Shown here piece after piece: positions 7,852 through 14,761 of a stretch of DNA of 19,868 nucleotides (position 1 is its first letter; every line of letters starts with the position of its first letter). Origin of the DNA: Actinoallomurus sp045806665 (GTDB lineage: Bacteria; Actinomycetota; Actinomycetes; Streptosporangiales; Streptosporangiaceae); assembly GCA_045806665.1 (NCBI GenBank), contig JBJMIW010000219.1, positions 1 to 19,868 on the forward strand, read 5' to 3'. Made by a program: the position numbers and the translations under genes. The notes below the pieces were generated by a model that saw only the letters and a list, made by a program, of their open reading frames with translations, was not told where the DNA came from and did not search any database.

Positions 7852-8804
7852 GGTGTCTCCCCCGCAAAGGCGCCCGGAGGTCCGGACCGCCGCGCCCGGG
7901 CGTCCGGCACGCCCGAATGAAGGACGAGCCCGTCCGCGTCGAGGAGGACGGGGACGCCCAGCCGGATGGTGAGCTGACGGGGGCCGTGCCCGACCGGCAG
8001 GCCCGCGAGGATCGGCACGCCGAGGGAGCCGAGGCGGTCGGCGAACACCGCGTCGAGGTCGCCGCAGCCGGTCCAGGTGCCGAGCACGATCCCCGCGACG
8101 CCGTCGAACCAGCCGGCCTGGCGGAGCTGGGTGAGCATGCGGTCGACACGGTAGGGCGTCTCGCGGACGTCCTCGAGGAAGGCGATGCGACCGGTGGCCG
8201 GCTCCGGGGCGTACGGCGTGGCGAGGAGCGAGGTAAGGAGAGAGAGGTTGCCGCCGGTCAGGAGGCCGATGGCCTGGCCTCCGCGCAGCGCGTGCGTCCC
8301 CGTGACGGGCGCACCCCGGTCGAAGAGGCCGGCCCGCAGGTGGGCGACCGCCTCGGGCTCCCCGTCGGCGATGATGGAGGCGACCATCGGCCCGAACGAG
8401 GTCGCCACGCCGAGCCGGCGGCCGAACGCGACGTGCAGGGCGGTGATGTCGCTGGACCCGTGCAGGAGCTTCGGTGTCGCGCCGCCGAGCGCGCTCCAGT
8501 CGAGGTGGTCGAGCACGCGCGCCGCGCCGTACCCCCCGCGGGCGCACAGGACGGCCGCGACCCGCGGGTCGCACCAGGCGGTCTGCAGGTCGGCCGCACG
8601 GTCGGCGTCGGTACCGGCGAGGTAGGGCAGACCAGCAGCGATGTCGAGGGTGTGCTCGCCGAAGACCACCTGGAGGCCGAGACCGCGCAGCACCGTGGCG
8701 CCGCGCTCGAGGCGCTCGAGATCGACGGGACCGCTGGGGGCGACGACGGCGACTCGATCCCCGGCGTGCAGCGACGATGGCTGACCGCCCCCGGGGTCGC
8801 GCAT
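7848..8804 (-). CDS. S66-family LD-carboxypeptidase
   Basis: Family S66 serine peptidases cut the bond between diaminopimelate and D-Ala in murein tetrapeptides during cell-wall recycling; relatives such as MccF instead inactivate peptide-nucleotide antibiotics. The 318-residue product has the full Ser-Glu-His triad: Ser118 in LLHGSSDITALH, Glu211 in AFLEDVRETPYRVDRML and His273 in AGLPVGHG. ARGGYGAARVLDHLDW and GGNLSLL are also typical. There is no signal peptide, so it acts in the cytoplasm. The ATG at 8804 was chosen over an upstream in-frame ATG because AAGGAGGGG precedes it by about 4 bases. It is the first gene of a two-gene unit with the unknown protein downstream. MccF-like immunity cannot be excluded from sequence alone. 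Confidence 0.9.
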   Translation of the reverse strand: MRDPGGGQPSSLHAGDRVAVVAPSGPVDLERLERGATVLRGLGLQVVFGEHTLDIAAGLPYLAGTDADRAADLQTAWCDPRVAAVLCARGGYGAARVLDHLDWSALGGATPKLLHGSSDITALHVAFGRRLGVATSFGPMVASIIADGEPEAVAHLRAGLFDRGAPVTGTHALRGGQAIGLLTGGNLSLLTSLLATPYAPEPATGRIAFLEDVRETPYRVDRMLTQLRQAGWFDGVAGIVLGTWTGCGDLDAVFADRLGSLGVPILAGLPVGHGPRQLTIRLGVPVLLDADGLVLHSGVPDARARRSGPPGAFAGETP

Positions 8805-9228
8805 CCGCCCCTCCTTGTTATGTGCTGCGTCAGAGCATCGCACCAACAACCCCCGCAGCGGAAGAGGTCAGGTGTCGCGCACCCGGGCCTTCGAGGTCAG
8901 CGCGCCTCTGACTCCGTGCGGCCAGAAGCCCCCGATCGGCTCCAAGATCACGCGGTCGGCATAACGATCATACGGTGTTCGGAGTCCCTTAACGATCGCG
9001 AGCCCGTCCCGGTCGCTCTTCGGCGGCGCGCTGCCGGAGGAGCGGCGGACGTGGCCGATCTCCCAGACGTTCAACGGCGCGCGGCCACGCCGGCCAAGGC
9101 GGCGGCGACGCCTTCCCGGCGTCCCGGCCGGCCACATCACCGGCCAGGTGATCCACGTCAACGGCGGTGCGCTCCTCGGCCGCCGACCTCACGGTCGGCC
9201 GCCGAAACCGGTGATGCATCATCGGGGG
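8805..9228. other. 424-base spacer between the S66 operon and the SDR gene
   Basis: This spacer separates divergent genes and holds no intact gene that I can support. On the minus strand TATGAT (8972-8967) is a possible -10 box for the S66 gene. TAACGATC occurs twice, at 8962-8969 and 8990-8997, in an AT-richer patch. The right part carries an SDR C-terminal remnant. Minus-strand frame 8868-9161 is open but resembles no family I know. Confidence 0.5.
9040..9228 (+). pseudogene. Remnant of a short-chain dehydrogenase C-terminus
   Basis: Codons 9127-9183 read AGHITGQVIHVNGGALLGR, the hallmark C-terminal strand of FabG-like SDRs (normally YITGQVIHVNGG). Upstream, in another frame near 9040-9062, GGAADVADL resembles the preceding G-x-PADVAD helix, which suggests frameshifts or deletions. 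No Rossmann or catalytic part is present. The remnant frame is open into the intact SDR gene that starts at 9229, but differs from that gene's own C-terminus (WISGATLPVDGG), so it is not a simple duplication of it. Confidence 0.55.
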
Positions 9229-9984
9229 ATGCGATTCTCAGGACGTGTGGTGACCGTGACCGGCGCGGGCGCCGGCATCGGGCGGGCGATCGCGCTGCGG
9301 TTCGGCGCGGAGGGCGCCCAGGTCGTCGTCGCGGACGTGAACGCCGCGAGCGCCGAGGCCACGGCCCGTGAGATCCCCGGCGCACGTGCGGTGGCCGTCG
9401 ACGTCACCGACCGCGCGAGCGTCCGGGCCGCCCTGGCGGACACGCCGGTGGACGTCCTCGTCAACAACGCCGGCGGCTCGACCGACGCCTCCTTCGAGGA
9501 GCTCTCCGAGGAGGACTGGGACCGGGACGTCGACCTGTGCCTGAAGGGAACGTTCCTGTGCACGCAGGCGGTGCTGCCCACGATGGTGCGGCGAGGCGGC
9601 GGCGCCATCGTCAACGTGGCCTCGGTGAACGGCATCGCCCACTTCGGCAACGAGGCCTACAGTGCCGCCAAGGCGGGCGTCCTCAGCCTGACCCGCAGCG
9701 TCGCGGTGCGCTACGGCCCGGCCGGGGTCCGCTGCAACGCGGTCGCACCGGGGACGATCCGCACCGGCAGCTGGGACGAGCGGGAGCACCACAGCCCGGG
9801 CGTCCTCGACCGGGTCGCCGGCTGGTACCCGCTGCGCCGGGTCGGCACCCCGGACGACGTCGCCGCCGCCGTGCTCTTCCTGGCCTCGGACGAGGCCGCC
9901 TGGATCAGCGGGGCGACGCTGCCCGTCGACGGCGGGCTGCTCGCGGGCAACCAGCGCATGACCGACGACATCATGGGCGACTGA
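9229..9984 (+). CDS. Short-chain dehydrogenase/reductase (classical SDR)
   Basis: This is a 251-residue NAD(P)-dependent oxidoreductase of classical SDR size. The cofactor motif is TGAGAGIG (11-18), followed by Asp36 (VVVADVN), which favours NAD(H). NNAGG starts at residue 79. The catalytic residues are Ser132 (NVASVNG), Tyr144 and Lys148 (EAYSAAKAG), at standard spacing. The C-terminus includes RVGTPDDVAAAVLFLASDEAAWISG. The substrate cannot be inferred. The ATG at 9229 matches the family N-terminus (MRFSGRVVTVTGAG), but GGGGG is immediately adjacent, so the ribosome-binding site is poor; GTG 9211 or ATG 9214 are alternatives. The frame also runs upstream through an SDR remnant. The gene ends 113 bases before the convergent amidohydrolase gene. 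Confidence 0.92.
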   Translation: MRFSGRVVTVTGAGAGIGRAIALRFGAEGAQVVVADVNAASAEATAREIPGARAVAVDVTDRASVRAALADTPVDVLVNNAGGSTDASFEELSEEDWDRDVDLCLKGTFLCTQAVLPTMVRRGGGAIVNVASVNGIAHFGNEAYSAAKAGVLSLTRSVAVRYGPAGVRCNAVAPGTIRTGSWDEREHHSPGVLDRVAGWYPLRRVGTPDDVAAAVLFLASDEAAWISGATLPVDGGLLAGNQRMTDDIMGD

Positions 9985-10043
9985 GCCGCTCCGACCGGGC
10001 AGCCGCCGGCTGGGCTGAGGAGCGCAGGGAGCGGCGACCGGAC

Positions 10044-10072
10044 GAGGGGGACGGCGCGTTGGGCGCCCCCTC
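10044..10072. terminator. Hairpin between convergent SDR and amidohydrolase genes
   Basis: GAGGGGG (10044-10050) pairs perfectly with CCCCCTC (10066-10072). An inner stem, GGCGC (10053-10057) with GCGCC (10063-10067), competes for two bases of it. The structure sits midway between two convergent stop codons and lacks a U-tract, as is common in actinomycetes. Confidence 0.45.
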
Positions 10073-10097
10073 ACCGCGCACGCGGAGCGGGCGCCGT

Positions 10098-11666
10098 TCA
10101 ACGCTGTCCGCGGATCGCCCGGCCGGGCAGCGCCTCGGTGCGCCGGCCGTCGTCGATGACGAACTCGCCGTTCACCAGGACGTACGGGATGCCGTCCGGG
10201 GTGCGGCGGGGCTCGTCGTAGGTCGCCCGGTCGGCGACGGTGACGGGGTCGAAGAGCACCAGGTCGGCGGCGTACCCGGTGCGGACGAGTCCCCGGTCCG
10301 TGAGCCGCAGCCGCCGAGCGGGGCGTGAGGTCAGGTGCGCGACGCACTCCTCGAGCGTCAGCGCCCCGAGCTCCCGCACGTAGTGGCCCAGATAGCGGGG
10401 GAACGTCCCGTACGCACGCGGGTGCGGCCGCTCGCCGGTGAGCAGGCCGTCGCTGCCGCCGGTGTGTCTGTCGTGACGCATGATGGTCCGGACGTTGGCC
10501 TCGTCGCCGACGTGCATCAGGCAGGACGTCCCGAGGTCGTCGGCGAGGAGCAGGTCGGCGAAGACGTCGAAGGGCGCCCGGCCCAGGCGGCGGGCGGTGT
10601 CCGCGATCGGGCCGAGCAGGCCGGCGTTCGCGGGGTGGCGCACCCCGTTGACCTCGATCGCCGACCAGTCGATCGGGACGCCGTGCGCGCCGTCGGAGCC
10701 GGTCTGCTCACAGGCGACGCGGATCCGATCCCGCACGGCCGAGGAGCGCAGCCGCTCCCGTACGGCGTCGACCCCGCCTTCGAAGGCCCAGCTCGGCAGC
10801 AGGGCGGACAGCGACGTGGCGCCGGGCAGGTACGGATAGGTGTCGAGCGTGATGTCGCAGCCGGACCGGTCGATGAGGTCGAGCAGGGCGCCCGCGCGGC
10901 CCCGATTGGGCGGGAAGTTCATCGTCGCGTGCGCCAGGTGGAGGGCGCAGCCGGAGGCGCGGGAGACCTCGATCATCTCCTCATACGCGTCAAGGGCCCC
11001 GGCGCCGTAGCTGCGGTGGTGCGGGCAGTAGTAGCCGCCGTGCGCGGCGACCACCCGGCACAGCGCGACGAGTTCCTCGGTGGTCGCGTACATCCCCGGT
11101 GCGTACGTGAGCCCGGAGGACATGCCGACCGCGCCCTCGCGCAGGGACCGCGCCAGGGACGTTCGCATCGCGTCGAGCTCCGCCGGGGTCGCCGGACGGT
11201 CCTCCCAGCCGACGTGCGTCATCCGCAGGGTGCCCTGCGGCACGAGGTACGCGGCGTTGACGGCCATCCCCCGATCGAGCCGGTCGAGGTACTCCCCCAC
11301 CGTCCGCCAGTCCCAGAGGAAGCCGTCCGGGTCGCCGTTCCAGCCCGCGAGCTGGGTGCGCAGCCGGTCGAGCGTCGCGTCGTCGGCTGGAGCGTACGAC
11401 AGGCCGTCCTGGCCGAGCACCTCGAGCGTGACGCCCTGGGCGGTCTTGGCGATGTGGACGGGGTCGGACGGCAGCGCCAGGTCGGAGTGGGAGTGCATGT
11501 CGATGAAGCCGGGCGCCAGGACGAGTCCGCCGGCGTCTACGGTGCGCCGGCCGCTCGGCCGGCCGCCGACCTGAGCGACGCGCCCGTCCGACACGCCGAC
11601 ATCGGCGCGGAGGCCGGGCCGCCCGCTGCCGTCGACGACGGTCGCACCACGGAAAACGACGTCCAT
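10098..11666 (-). CDS. N-acyl-D-amino-acid deacylase-type amidohydrolase
   Basis: This 522-residue protein belongs to the D-aminoacylase branch of the amidohydrolase superfamily, zinc enzymes that release D-amino acids from N-acyl or related amides. The metal-binding HxH is His58/His60 in GFIDMHSHSDLALP. Further ligands or active-site residues are expected at His216/217 (CPHHRSYG), His243/246 (LHLAHA) and Asp406 (GGSDGLLTGERPHPRAYGTF). The C-terminal small domain contains LTDRGLVRTGYAADLVLFDP. Where characterised D-aminoacylases have a metal-bridging Cys in a GNCG motif, this protein has VLGQDGLSYAP with Asp87. The ATG at 11666 starts MDVVFRGATVVDGSG, the family N-terminus; its ribosome-binding site is weak (GGCGGCG). 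It is divergent from a GH3 gene. Dihydroorotase- or imidase-like activity is an alternative. Confidence 0.88.
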   Translation of the reverse strand: MDVVFRGATVVDGSGRPGLRADVGVSDGRVAQVGGRPSGRRTVDAGGLVLAPGFIDMHSHSDLALPSDPVHIAKTAQGVTLEVLGQDGLSYAPADDATLDRLRTQLAGWNGDPDGFLWDWRTVGEYLDRLDRGMAVNAAYLVPQGTLRMTHVGWEDRPATPAELDAMRTSLARSLREGAVGMSSGLTYAPGMYATTEELVALCRVVAAHGGYYCPHHRSYGAGALDAYEEMIEVSRASGCALHLAHATMNFPPNRGRAGALLDLIDRSGCDITLDTYPYLPGATSLSALLPSWAFEGGVDAVRERLRSSAVRDRIRVACEQTGSDGAHGVPIDWSAIEVNGVRHPANAGLLGPIADTARRLGRAPFDVFADLLLADDLGTSCLMHVGDEANVRTIMRHDRHTGGSDGLLTGERPHPRAYGTFPRYLGHYVRELGALTLEECVAHLTSRPARRLRLTDRGLVRTGYAADLVLFDPVTVADRATYDEPRRTPDGIPYVLVNGEFVIDDGRRTEALPGRAIRGQR

Positions 11667-11871
11667 TAGCGCCGCCGGTTTCGGGGGAGAAAAGGCATAG
11701 GCCCAGCTAATGCCCTCAGGAGCAGGCGGTACAAACCGGCCGTCGGCCCATCCGCCCCGGTCCGGTGCCGTCCCAGGAGCTGTTCGACAATCGGCAGAGG
11801 AGCTCGCGACCGCCCGTCGCGGTGGTCCCGCGGGAGCGGCGCGCTCCTCGCCCTCAACGCGGGGGGAAGTC

Positions 11872-12984
11872 ATGGAACACCCGGGCCGGCCCATCACCCG
11901 GCGGAATGCGATCCGCGCCGGCCTGGCAGCCGCGGCGCTCGCGCCGGCGCCTTCAGCCGTCGAGAGCCCGCCGGCCCCGGGCCTGACGCCGGAGCAGCAG
12001 GCCGGGCAGCGCGTCATCTTCTCGTATGCCGGGCTGACCGTGCCGCAGGCGCTGCTGGCGCAGATCGAGGCCGGTACGGCGGCGGGCGTGATCTTCTTCG
12101 CCGACAACGTCTCCGGCCTGGACCAGATCGCCGCCGTGACCCGGCGGCTGCAGGCAGCGCGGCGTGCGGGTCCGGTGCCGGATCCGCTGCTGCTCATGAC
12201 CGACCAGGAGGGCGGCAGGGTGCGGCGGCTGCCGGGCGGTCCCGTCATGACGCAGAAGGAGATCGGCCAGGCGCCCGACCCCGTGGCGGCGGCCACGCGG
12301 GCGGGCCAGGAGGCCGGGCGGCTGCTCGCGGGCGTCGGGATGAACGTCAACCTGGCACCGGTCCTGGACGTTCACCGTGCGGAAGGCGACTTCGCCGACC
12401 GGCTGGGACGCTCGTACAGCACGGATCCGGCCGTCTGCGGCCGGCTGGGCGCCGCCTTCGTCACGGCGCAGCAGCGGGCCGGGGTCGCGGCGACCGTCAA
12501 GCACTTCCCCGGGCTGGGCGCGGCCGGCGCCCGGGAAAACACCGACCTTCGCCCCGTCACGCTGAACGTCCCGCGCTCGGCTCTGCGGAGCGTCGACGAA
12601 CCTCCGTACGCTCCGGCGATCGCGGCCGGTGTCCGGCTCGTGATGCCGTCCTGGGCGATCTATCCGGCACTGGACCCGGCGCGGCCGGCGGGACTGTCCC
12701 CGGTCGTCTTCGACGAGCTCCGCGGTCGGCTCGGCTTCCGGGGCGTGACCGTGAGCGACGCCATCAACGCAGGAGGGCTGGAGGGGTTCGGCACGTACGC
12801 GGAGCGAGCGGTCGCGGCCGCGCGGGCCGGGATGGACCTCATCCTCGTCTCCTCCCAGCGGGTCGGTGACGGGCAGGCGGTCGTCTCCGGCCTCGCCGGC
12901 GCCCTGCGGAGTGGGCGACTGGACCAGCGTGATTTCAACGCCGCACGGGCCCGGGTCGCGAGGCTCCGCCACGGGTCCGGCTGA
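11872..12984 (+). CDS. Exported glycoside hydrolase family 3 protein (NagZ-like)
   Basis: This 370-residue protein is the single-domain GH3 type that includes beta-N-acetylglucosaminidases. An N-terminal export signal is visible: TRRNAIRAGLAAAALAPAPSA, with a twin arginine at residues 10-11, so Tat export is likely and Sec possible. The barrel shows LLMTDQEGGRVRRLPG (from 107), NLAPVLDVHRAEGDFADRLGRSYS, the substrate-binding KHFPGLG (from 210) and the nucleophile Asp296 in VTVSDAINAGGLEG. NagZ enzymes use a His/Asp dyad in a loop after KHFPG; here the loop reads ARENTDLRPVTL and has no His. The ATG at 11872 follows GGGGGGAAG. It is divergent from the D-amidohydrolase gene and 160 bases upstream of a sulfotransferase. 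It likely acts on cell-wall or chitin sugars outside the membrane. Confidence 0.87.
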   Translation: MEHPGRPITRRNAIRAGLAAAALAPAPSAVESPPAPGLTPEQQAGQRVIFSYAGLTVPQALLAQIEAGTAAGVIFFADNVSGLDQIAAVTRRLQAARRAGPVPDPLLLMTDQEGGRVRRLPGGPVMTQKEIGQAPDPVAAATRAGQEAGRLLAGVGMNVNLAPVLDVHRAEGDFADRLGRSYSTDPAVCGRLGAAFVTAQQRAGVAATVKHFPGLGAAGARENTDLRPVTLNVPRSALRSVDEPPYAPAIAAGVRLVMPSWAIYPALDPARPAGLSPVVFDELRGRLGFRGVTVSDAINAGGLEGFGTYAERAVAAARAGMDLILVSSQRVGDGQAVVSGLAGALRSGRLDQRDFNAARARVARLRHGSG

Positions 12985-12993
12985 GTCCCGCGT

Positions 12994-13021
12994 TTGACAC
13001 CACCGCGCCTGCGGCAAAATT
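12994..13021 (+). promoter_or_regulatory. Candidate promoter of the sulfotransferase gene
   Basis: A perfect TTGACA -35 box (12994-12999) is followed after 16 bases by AAAATT (13016-13021), a moderate -10 match in an AT-richer patch. It lies just after the GH3 stop and about 125 bases upstream of the sulfotransferase start. Confidence 0.35.
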
Positions 13022-13144
13022 CCTGTTTCTGGCACTACGATCCGGTGTGTCCGTCAACCGGTCGTGGGCACGGCCGACCCATCCGGAGAGAGGCCCCATG
13101 AGTGGCGATCAGGGCCGTGGCGACCTGACCGGGATGGCAGACTT

Positions 13145-14056
13145 ATGGGACCCATGCGCACGACGTCCCCCCACATCCTGGTGGTCAACGGCACCAAGGT
13201 CCGACGCCCGGTCTTCATCCTGGGCGCCCCCCACTCGGGGACGGACCTCCTCGCCCGTGCGCTCCGGCGCTCGACCCCGTTCCACCTCACGATGGGACGA
13301 CCCGGCGTCGTCCGCACCGTGTACGCCTTCGCGCGGCGTCCCTCGATCGCCACTGAGCGCGGGCAGGGGGCGGCGCGGGTCCTGCGGGACGCGTACGCGC
13401 ACACCTGGCAGGTGACCCGGGAGGGTTGTGGCGAGTGCCCGGCGGAGTGCCGGGAGCTGGGCCGGATGGGAGCCGACGGCACCTGCGCCGACCCGCGCGG
13501 CATCCAGCGCTTCGCCGACGCCACCCCGGACCTCATCTACAGCACGGACGTGATCCTGGACGCCTTCCCGGACGCGCAGCTCATCCAGGTCATCCGGGAC
13601 GGCCGGGACGTCGTCGCCGGGATGCTCACCGACGAACGCTGCCTGGCCTGGTTCCGGCCCGGGTTCGCCAACCTCGACGAGGTCTTCCCGAACCCGTTCT
13701 TCGGCGTCGAGGACGAGACCGAACGCCTCCGCTGGCCGCGCGCCGGGGTCGCGGTCAAGTGCGCGCTGCGGTGGCGGGGGTCGATCCGGCTCAGCGCCCG
13801 GCTCCGGGCCCAGACGCCCGAGGAGCAGTTGCTGACCGTCCGCTACGAGGAACTCGTGGCCCGGCCCCGCGAGGCCATCTCGACCGTTTCCGACTACCTG
13901 GGCCAGCGGATCTCCCGCACCGCGCTGTACGGCATCCATGACGGGGGCGTCGGCCGGTGGCAGGAGGAGTTGACGCCCAAGCAGATCACCCAGGTGGAGA
14001 AGGTCGCCGGGGCCGAGCTCGGCCGGCTCGGCTACCGGCTCAGCGACCGGGCATAG
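13145..14056 (+). CDS. PAPS-dependent sulfotransferase family protein
   Basis: This protein of about 303 residues should transfer sulfate from PAPS to an acceptor that the sequence does not reveal. The 5'-phosphosulfate loop is VFILGAPHSGTDLLARAL (GAPHSGT at residues 27-33). The 3'-phosphate site is QVIRDGRDVVAGML. YSTDVILDAFPDAQL and LLTVRYEELVARP are typical of the Sulfotransfer_3 type. A cysteine group, GCGECPAEC, near residue 100 may bind metal or form disulfides. No signal peptide is seen. The start is uncertain: ATG 13145 and ATG 13154 are both plausible without a strong ribosome-binding site, while the best one (GAGAGAGG) leads to an ATG at 13098 in another frame. Transcription may begin at the TTGACA promoter near 12994. 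Confidence 0.85.
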   Translation: MGPMRTTSPHILVVNGTKVRRPVFILGAPHSGTDLLARALRRSTPFHLTMGRPGVVRTVYAFARRPSIATERGQGAARVLRDAYAHTWQVTREGCGECPAECRELGRMGADGTCADPRGIQRFADATPDLIYSTDVILDAFPDAQLIQVIRDGRDVVAGMLTDERCLAWFRPGFANLDEVFPNPFFGVEDETERLRWPRAGVAVKCALRWRGSIRLSARLRAQTPEEQLLTVRYEELVARPREAISTVSDYLGQRISRTALYGIHDGGVGRWQEELTPKQITQVEKVAGAELGRLGYRLSDRA

Positions 14057-14168
14057 CCGTCGAGGCGCTCCCGCGTTCGGCGTACCGCCAGCCGATCGCC
14101 AGCCCGGCCGCGCCGCACCCGACGACGAGAGCGGTGATCCGCCGTACTCCGCGTCTGTTCTTGACCAT
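14040..14168 (-). CDS. Possible small membrane protein, 42 residues
   Basis: A short frame starts at ATG 14168, with GGAG 9 bases upstream. It has high third-position GC, a positively charged start (MVKNRRGVRR), one hydrophobic Gly/Ala-rich segment (ITALVVGCGAAGLAIGW) and a short tail. Its last 17 bases overlap the sulfotransferase 3' end on the opposite strand. The topology is typical of single-pass small proteins, but nothing links it to a known family. Confidence 0.4.
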   Translation of the reverse strand: MVKNRRGVRRITALVVGCGAAGLAIGWRYAERGSASTAMPGR

Positions 14169-14264
14169 TGCACTCAGCTCCGCAAATGACGATTCGCCGC
14201 CTGAATCACGCTCTCCCGAGCGCGCGACGGCGGCGTTGCGATGAGGATGCGCTCAGGTGAAACC

Positions 14265-14284
14265 CCGCGGACGCCCGTCCGCGG
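14265..14284 (-). terminator. Candidate terminator downstream of the lipoprotein gene
   Basis: CCGCGGAC, loop GCCC, GTCCGCGG forms a perfect 8-bp stem, 65 bases past the lipoprotein stop on the minus strand. In that direction it is followed by GGTTTCACC, so only a short T run is present. Confidence 0.4.
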
Positions 14285-14349
14285 ACTCGGGGGGACTGGA
14301 GAGGCACGGCGTCGCGGGTCCTGGGCCCCGAACGCCGGTCTTGGGAAGC

Positions 14350-14736
14350 TCAGTCGTCGTCGCCGGGCTCGTCCAAGGCGTCCTCGTGCGAGCGATCGAC
14401 GTCCTCCCCGGATCCCTGTGCGCAGCGCACCGCGACACCGTGACCGGGCTCGCGGACGGTGGCGCATCCGTTCTCGGGTCGCGGCGCCCGCCGTGGCCAC
14501 CCGCCGGGTGCCGGGACGTCGCGGGCGACCTTCGCCCTGACCCTCGACGTCCGCGCCCGGACGTCCGAACCCTCGCCGTGGACCGGCCTGCGGTGCAGGT
14601 GGGCGGGCCCGGCCCGAGCGGTGCGGTAATGCGAGACGTTCACCTCGCGGTCCACCGGCTCGGTCCTCTGGCGGCAGCCGGCCACCGCCAGCGCGACTCC
14701 TAGGGCCGCGCCCGCCGTGGCGAGCGAACGTCTCAT
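14350..14736 (-). CDS. Small lipoprotein of unknown function
   Basis: This 128-residue protein starts with a classic lipoprotein signal: MRRSLATAGAALGVALAVAGC, with lipobox AVAGC and lipid-bearing Cys21, so it should be anchored on the outer face of the membrane. The mature part is rich in Arg, Pro and His, has two Cys residues (NGCATV and VRCAQG) that could pair, and ends in an acidic DEPGDDD. I recognise no domain. Third codon positions are strongly G/C, which supports real coding. The ATG at 14736 follows GGGGGGACGGG. It lies 25 bases after the exported protein gene at 14762-15283 and probably shares its transcript. Confidence 0.7.
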   Translation of the reverse strand: MRRSLATAGAALGVALAVAGCRQRTEPVDREVNVSHYRTARAGPAHLHRRPVHGEGSDVRARTSRVRAKVARDVPAPGGWPRRAPRPENGCATVREPGHGVAVRCAQGSGEDVDRSHEDALDEPGDDD

Positions 14737-14761
14737 CCCGTCCCCCCGATCCGTGTCCCGC

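Noticed and set aside
8868..9161. 97-codon frame on the minus strand in the spacer before the SDR
   Set aside because: There is no ribosome-binding site and no family resemblance, and it lies opposite an SDR remnant. Kept only as a remark on the spacer.
11667..12350. N-terminal extension of the D-amidohydrolase frame on the minus strand
   Set aside because: It runs antisense through the GH3 gene and its sequence is not protein-like; the family N-terminus starts at 11666.
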